A stretch of 7,351 nucleotides of DNA from Actinomycetota bacterium (GTDB lineage Bacteria > Actinomycetota > Thermoleophilia > Gaiellales > F1-60-MAGs149): assembly GCA_947481755.1 (NCBI GenBank), contig CANKHS010000063.1:1-7351 (forward strand), written 5' to 3'. The notes under the pieces were generated by a model that worked only from the letters and a program-made list of their open reading frames with translations, did not search any database and had not been told where the DNA came from. A program made the position numbers and the translations under genes. Positions 5,373 through 7,351 of this stretch are shown here, in pieces; positions within the stretch are counted from its first letter, which is position 1, and the number at the start of each line of letters is the position of its first letter.

Positions 5373-6668
5373 TCAGGCGCCGGCCACCCACGTTCGCGTA
5401 ACGAGCTGGCAGGAGCCCGCCAGCATGATCGCGGCGGCGAGATGCTCGTCCGCCACGCCAGCGATTTCGTCGTTCGATAGATCGAGCGCGATGAGATCGG
5501 CGGGAGCGCCCTCTGCAATACGAGGGAGCGGCAAACCAAGCGCTCGTGCTCCGGCGTCCCAGGACGCTTCGAGCAGGGCGCCGGCTGGACCGGAATCACC
5601 AGCACGAACCAGGACATTGCGTTGGCCGGCCGTTCGCCGCGCCATCGCTTCCAACTCGCGGGCTTCGACGATGGGATCGAGGATCGTGTTCGAGTCCGAC
5701 CCGAGTGAGATCGAGATGCCGCGCTCGAACATGCGCTTGACCGGCGCGTAGCCGTCGCCAAGGTTGGCCTCTGTGGTCGGACAGACGCAGACACCGGCCT
5801 GACGCTCGGCGAGCAGGTCGAGTTCGGCATCATCGCAATGCGTGCCGTGCACGATCACGGTGCGATGATCGAGCGCACCAGCCGCATCGATCACCTGGAC
5901 TGGGCGCAGGCCATACCACTCGAGCGACTCGCGAATCTCGCGAGGTTGCTCGTCGGCATGGATATGCAATGGCATGCCGTGCGCACGCGTGTACGTACTG
6001 ATCGCCGTCAGCCACTCCGGCGAAACGGCCCGCATCGAGTGCGGTGCCGAGCCGACGGTAACGAGCGGACGATCCTCTGCCCAGACACGCATCGCCTCGA
6101 GCCTCGCGAGATAGGCCTCAACCGTGGGGTCGCAGAAGCGTCGCTGCCCCGGGGTCGGCGGGATGTCCTTGCCGCCGCGCTCGTAGGCCACGAGCAGCAT
6201 CACAATTCGTAGCCCCTCAGCCTCGGCCGCTTCGCAGACGGCCTCCGCCAGCGCATTCGGACGATCGTACGGCGTGCCGTCTGGCTGGTGGTGGACGTAA
6301 TGGAACTCGCCGACGCAGGTGGCGCCGCTGGCGCGCATCTGGCGATAGCAGCGACGCGCCACATCGTTGATCTTGGCTGGATCCATGCTGCCCGCCTGCG
6401 CGTACATCTCCTCGCGCCAGGTCCAAAAATCGTCGTCAGGATTGGCAGGGTCGATGCGTTCGACCACGCCGCGCAGATCGCGCTGAAAGGCGTGCGAATG
6501 AGCGTTGACAAAGCCGGGCGCGAGCGCCGTGTTCGTCAGGCGCAACGCATCGGCAGGCGCATCACTGGCGGGTACCACTGCCGTGATCAGGCCACCCTCG
6601 ACATTGACGGCTTGATCGCGGCGGACACCATCGGCGTCGAGGATAAGGTCGGGGAGAAGCCAGCTCAT
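5373..6668 (-). CDS. hutF: Formimidoylglutamate deiminase (N-formimino-L-glutamate iminohydrolase)
   Basis: This encodes 431 residues, close to known HutF proteins of about 450. It is an amidohydrolase-superfamily zinc enzyme that hydrolyses N-formimino-L-glutamate to N-formyl-L-glutamate and ammonia in the five-step histidine pathway. Metal ligands are visible as H57 and H59 in FVNAHSHAFQR, H237 in LHIHADEQ and D325 in SLGSDSN. H274 in VIVHGTH matches the catalytic histidine, and APHSMRAV (208-215) and FWTWREEMY (81-89) are HutF signatures that separate it from cytosine or guanine deaminases. CPTTEANLGDGYAP (296-309) is also characteristic. Its ATG overlaps the hutU stop by four bases (ATGA), indicating translational coupling. 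An AGGGA Shine-Dalgarno sequence lies seven bases upstream, inside hutU. Its stop is four bases from the palindromic repeat pair. The product implies a downstream HutG-type formylglutamate amidohydrolase elsewhere. Confidence 0.95.
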   Translation of the reverse strand: MSWLLPDLILDADGVRRDQAVNVEGGLITAVVPASDAPADALRLTNTALAPGFVNAHSHAFQRDLRGVVERIDPANPDDDFWTWREEMYAQAGSMDPAKINDVARRCYRQMRASGATCVGEFHYVHHQPDGTPYDRPNALAEAVCEAAEAEGLRIVMLLVAYERGGKDIPPTPGQRRFCDPTVEAYLARLEAMRVWAEDRPLVTVGSAPHSMRAVSPEWLTAISTYTRAHGMPLHIHADEQPREIRESLEWYGLRPVQVIDAAGALDHRTVIVHGTHCDDAELDLLAERQAGVCVCPTTEANLGDGYAPVKRMFERGISISLGSDSNTILDPIVEARELEAMARRTAGQRNVLVRAGDSGPAGALLEASWDAGARALGLPLPRIAEGAPADLIALDLSNDEIAGVADEHLAAAIMLAGSCQLVTRTWVAGA

Positions 6669-7351
6669 GTCGTGATCCCTGGGAGGTCGAGGCCACCACT
6701 CTTGGCGGCCTGTTTGGCACTTTCATAGCCCGCGTGCGCATGACGCATAACGCCCGTGCCGGGGTCGTTCCAGAGGACGCGTTCCACGCGGAAGGCTCCT
6801 TCGTCCGTGCCGTCGGCGACGACTTGGGCGCCCGAATGAATCGAGCGGCCGATGCCGACACCGCCACCGTGATGCAGCGCAACCCAGGCGGCACCAGAGG
6901 CCACGTTGAGCATCGCGTTGAGCACGGGCCAGTCGGCGATTGCGTCGGAGCCGTCCATCATGCCCTCGGTCTCGCGATACGGCGAGGCGACGGAGCCCGA
7001 ATCGAGATGGTCGCGCCCAATCACGAGCGGCGCAGTCACCTCGCCCGAGCGTACGAGCTCGTTGAAGCGCAGCCCGGCAATGTGGCGCTCGCCGTGCCCA
7101 ATCCAGCAGATGCGGGCCGGGAGTCCCTGGAAGGCAATCTTCTCCTGCGCACCGTCGAGCCAACGTTGCAGGCGCTCGTTGTCGGGAAATAGTTCGCGCA
7201 TGGCGGTATCGGTCGCGGCGATATCGGCAGGATCGCCCGACAATGCTGCCCAACGGAAGGGCCCGATGCCGCGACAGAAGAGTGGGCGCACATAGGCCTC
7301 GACAAAGCCGGGATAGTCGAAGGCGTTCTTGAGACCACCTGTGCGGGCCTC
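6665..7351 (-). CDS. hutU: Urocanate hydratase, C-terminal part, N-terminus beyond window edge
   Basis: The frame is open through the right edge; 228 residues are present of an enzyme usually about 550-560 long. Urocanase adds water to urocanate to give imidazolonepropionate, using tightly bound NAD+. Diagnostic segments in order are FDYPGFVEAYVRPLFCRG, whose Cys (residue 26 of the fragment) corresponds to the active-site cysteine (Cys410 of the Pseudomonas enzyme), then GPFRWAALSGDP, FQGLPARICWIG, VIGRDHLDSGSV, GSDAIADWPVLNAMLN, LHHGGGVGIGRSIHSG and NDPGTGVMRHAHAGYE. All are well conserved with no frameshift. The protein runs out in GLDLPGITT, the normal family end. The gene is upstream of hutF with a four-base stop/start overlap, so the two are one operon; its promoter and any further hut genes lie outside the window to the right. 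Confidence 0.96.
   Translation of the reverse strand, partial: EARTGGLKNAFDYPGFVEAYVRPLFCRGIGPFRWAALSGDPADIAATDTAMRELFPDNERLQRWLDGAQEKIAFQGLPARICWIGHGERHIAGLRFNELVRSGEVTAPLVIGRDHLDSGSVASPYRETEGMMDGSDAIADWPVLNAMLNVASGAAWVALHHGGGVGIGRSIHSGAQVVADGTDEGAFRVERVLWNDPGTGVMRHAHAGYESAKQAAKSGGLDLPGITT
6676..6680 (-). promoter_or_regulatory. Ribosome binding site of hutF (AGGGA) inside hutU
   Basis: Read on the minus strand, AGGGA is followed by seven bases and the hutF ATG at 6668. It is the only clear Shine-Dalgarno sequence noted in front of a gene in the window and lies within the hutU coding region. With the ATGA overlap it supports coupled translation. It contrasts with the genes that appear to start leaderless. 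Confidence 0.55.

Noticed and set aside
5135..5833. A 232-codon minus-strand open frame spanning hutF and the palindromes
   Set aside because: Its middle is simply translated repeat (such as GDQLCFGVRP) and its first half is hutF in the wrong frame. Repeats of this kind often create false protein tails.

Overview
The window is GC-rich, densely packed chromosomal DNA. It looks like an actinobacterium, and I would lean towards the Thermoleophilia (Solirubrobacterales-like). The reasons are high-GC codon use, an unnamed zinc-ribbon protein of a type I associate with that class, and several genes whose -10-like TAnnnT box sits at or very near the spacing expected for leaderless mRNA. The lineage is an inference and no rRNA or other marker is present.

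Layout, left to right. (1) 1-676, minus: a class II aldolase/adducin-fold protein, cut by the left edge only near its C-terminus. (2) 718-1896, minus: a secreted trypsin-type serine protease with an extra C-terminal beta-rich domain. (3) 1972-2127, plus, divergent from the protease: a 51-residue two-helix membrane protein. (4) 2182-3063, plus: a complete XerC/XerD tyrosine recombinase. (5) 3107-3769 (or from 3074), plus: an unnamed protein with a four-cysteine zinc ribbon, a proline-rich linker and a conserved-looking C-terminal domain. (6) 3825-5249, plus: a DAO-family FAD-dependent amine/amino-acid oxidoreductase. (7) 5258-5368: a pair of REP/BIME-like palindromes between convergent genes. 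(8) 5373-6668, minus: hutF, formimidoylglutamate deiminase. (9) 6665-7351, minus: the C-terminal part of hutU, urocanate hydratase, cut by the right edge.

How the genes work together. hutU and hutF form a translationally coupled pair (ATGA overlap) in histidine catabolism: urocanate to imidazolonepropionate (HutU), and later formimidoylglutamate to formylglutamate plus ammonia (HutF). This implies a five-step route needing HutI and HutG elsewhere. The FAD oxidoreductase is convergent with this operon and may or may not be linked to it. The other genes look like single-gene transcription units typical of a core chromosome, not a mobile island. The recombinase appears to be the housekeeping dimer-resolution type.

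No gene-free stretch exceeds 300 bases. The longest gap is 5250-5372 (123 bases), almost entirely repeat. I found no tRNA, rRNA, CRISPR array, transposase or phage gene, and no complete undescribed multi-gene system. The points most worth a second look are the palindrome pair, the leaderless promoter pattern, the zinc-ribbon protein and the altered active site of the aldolase-fold protein.
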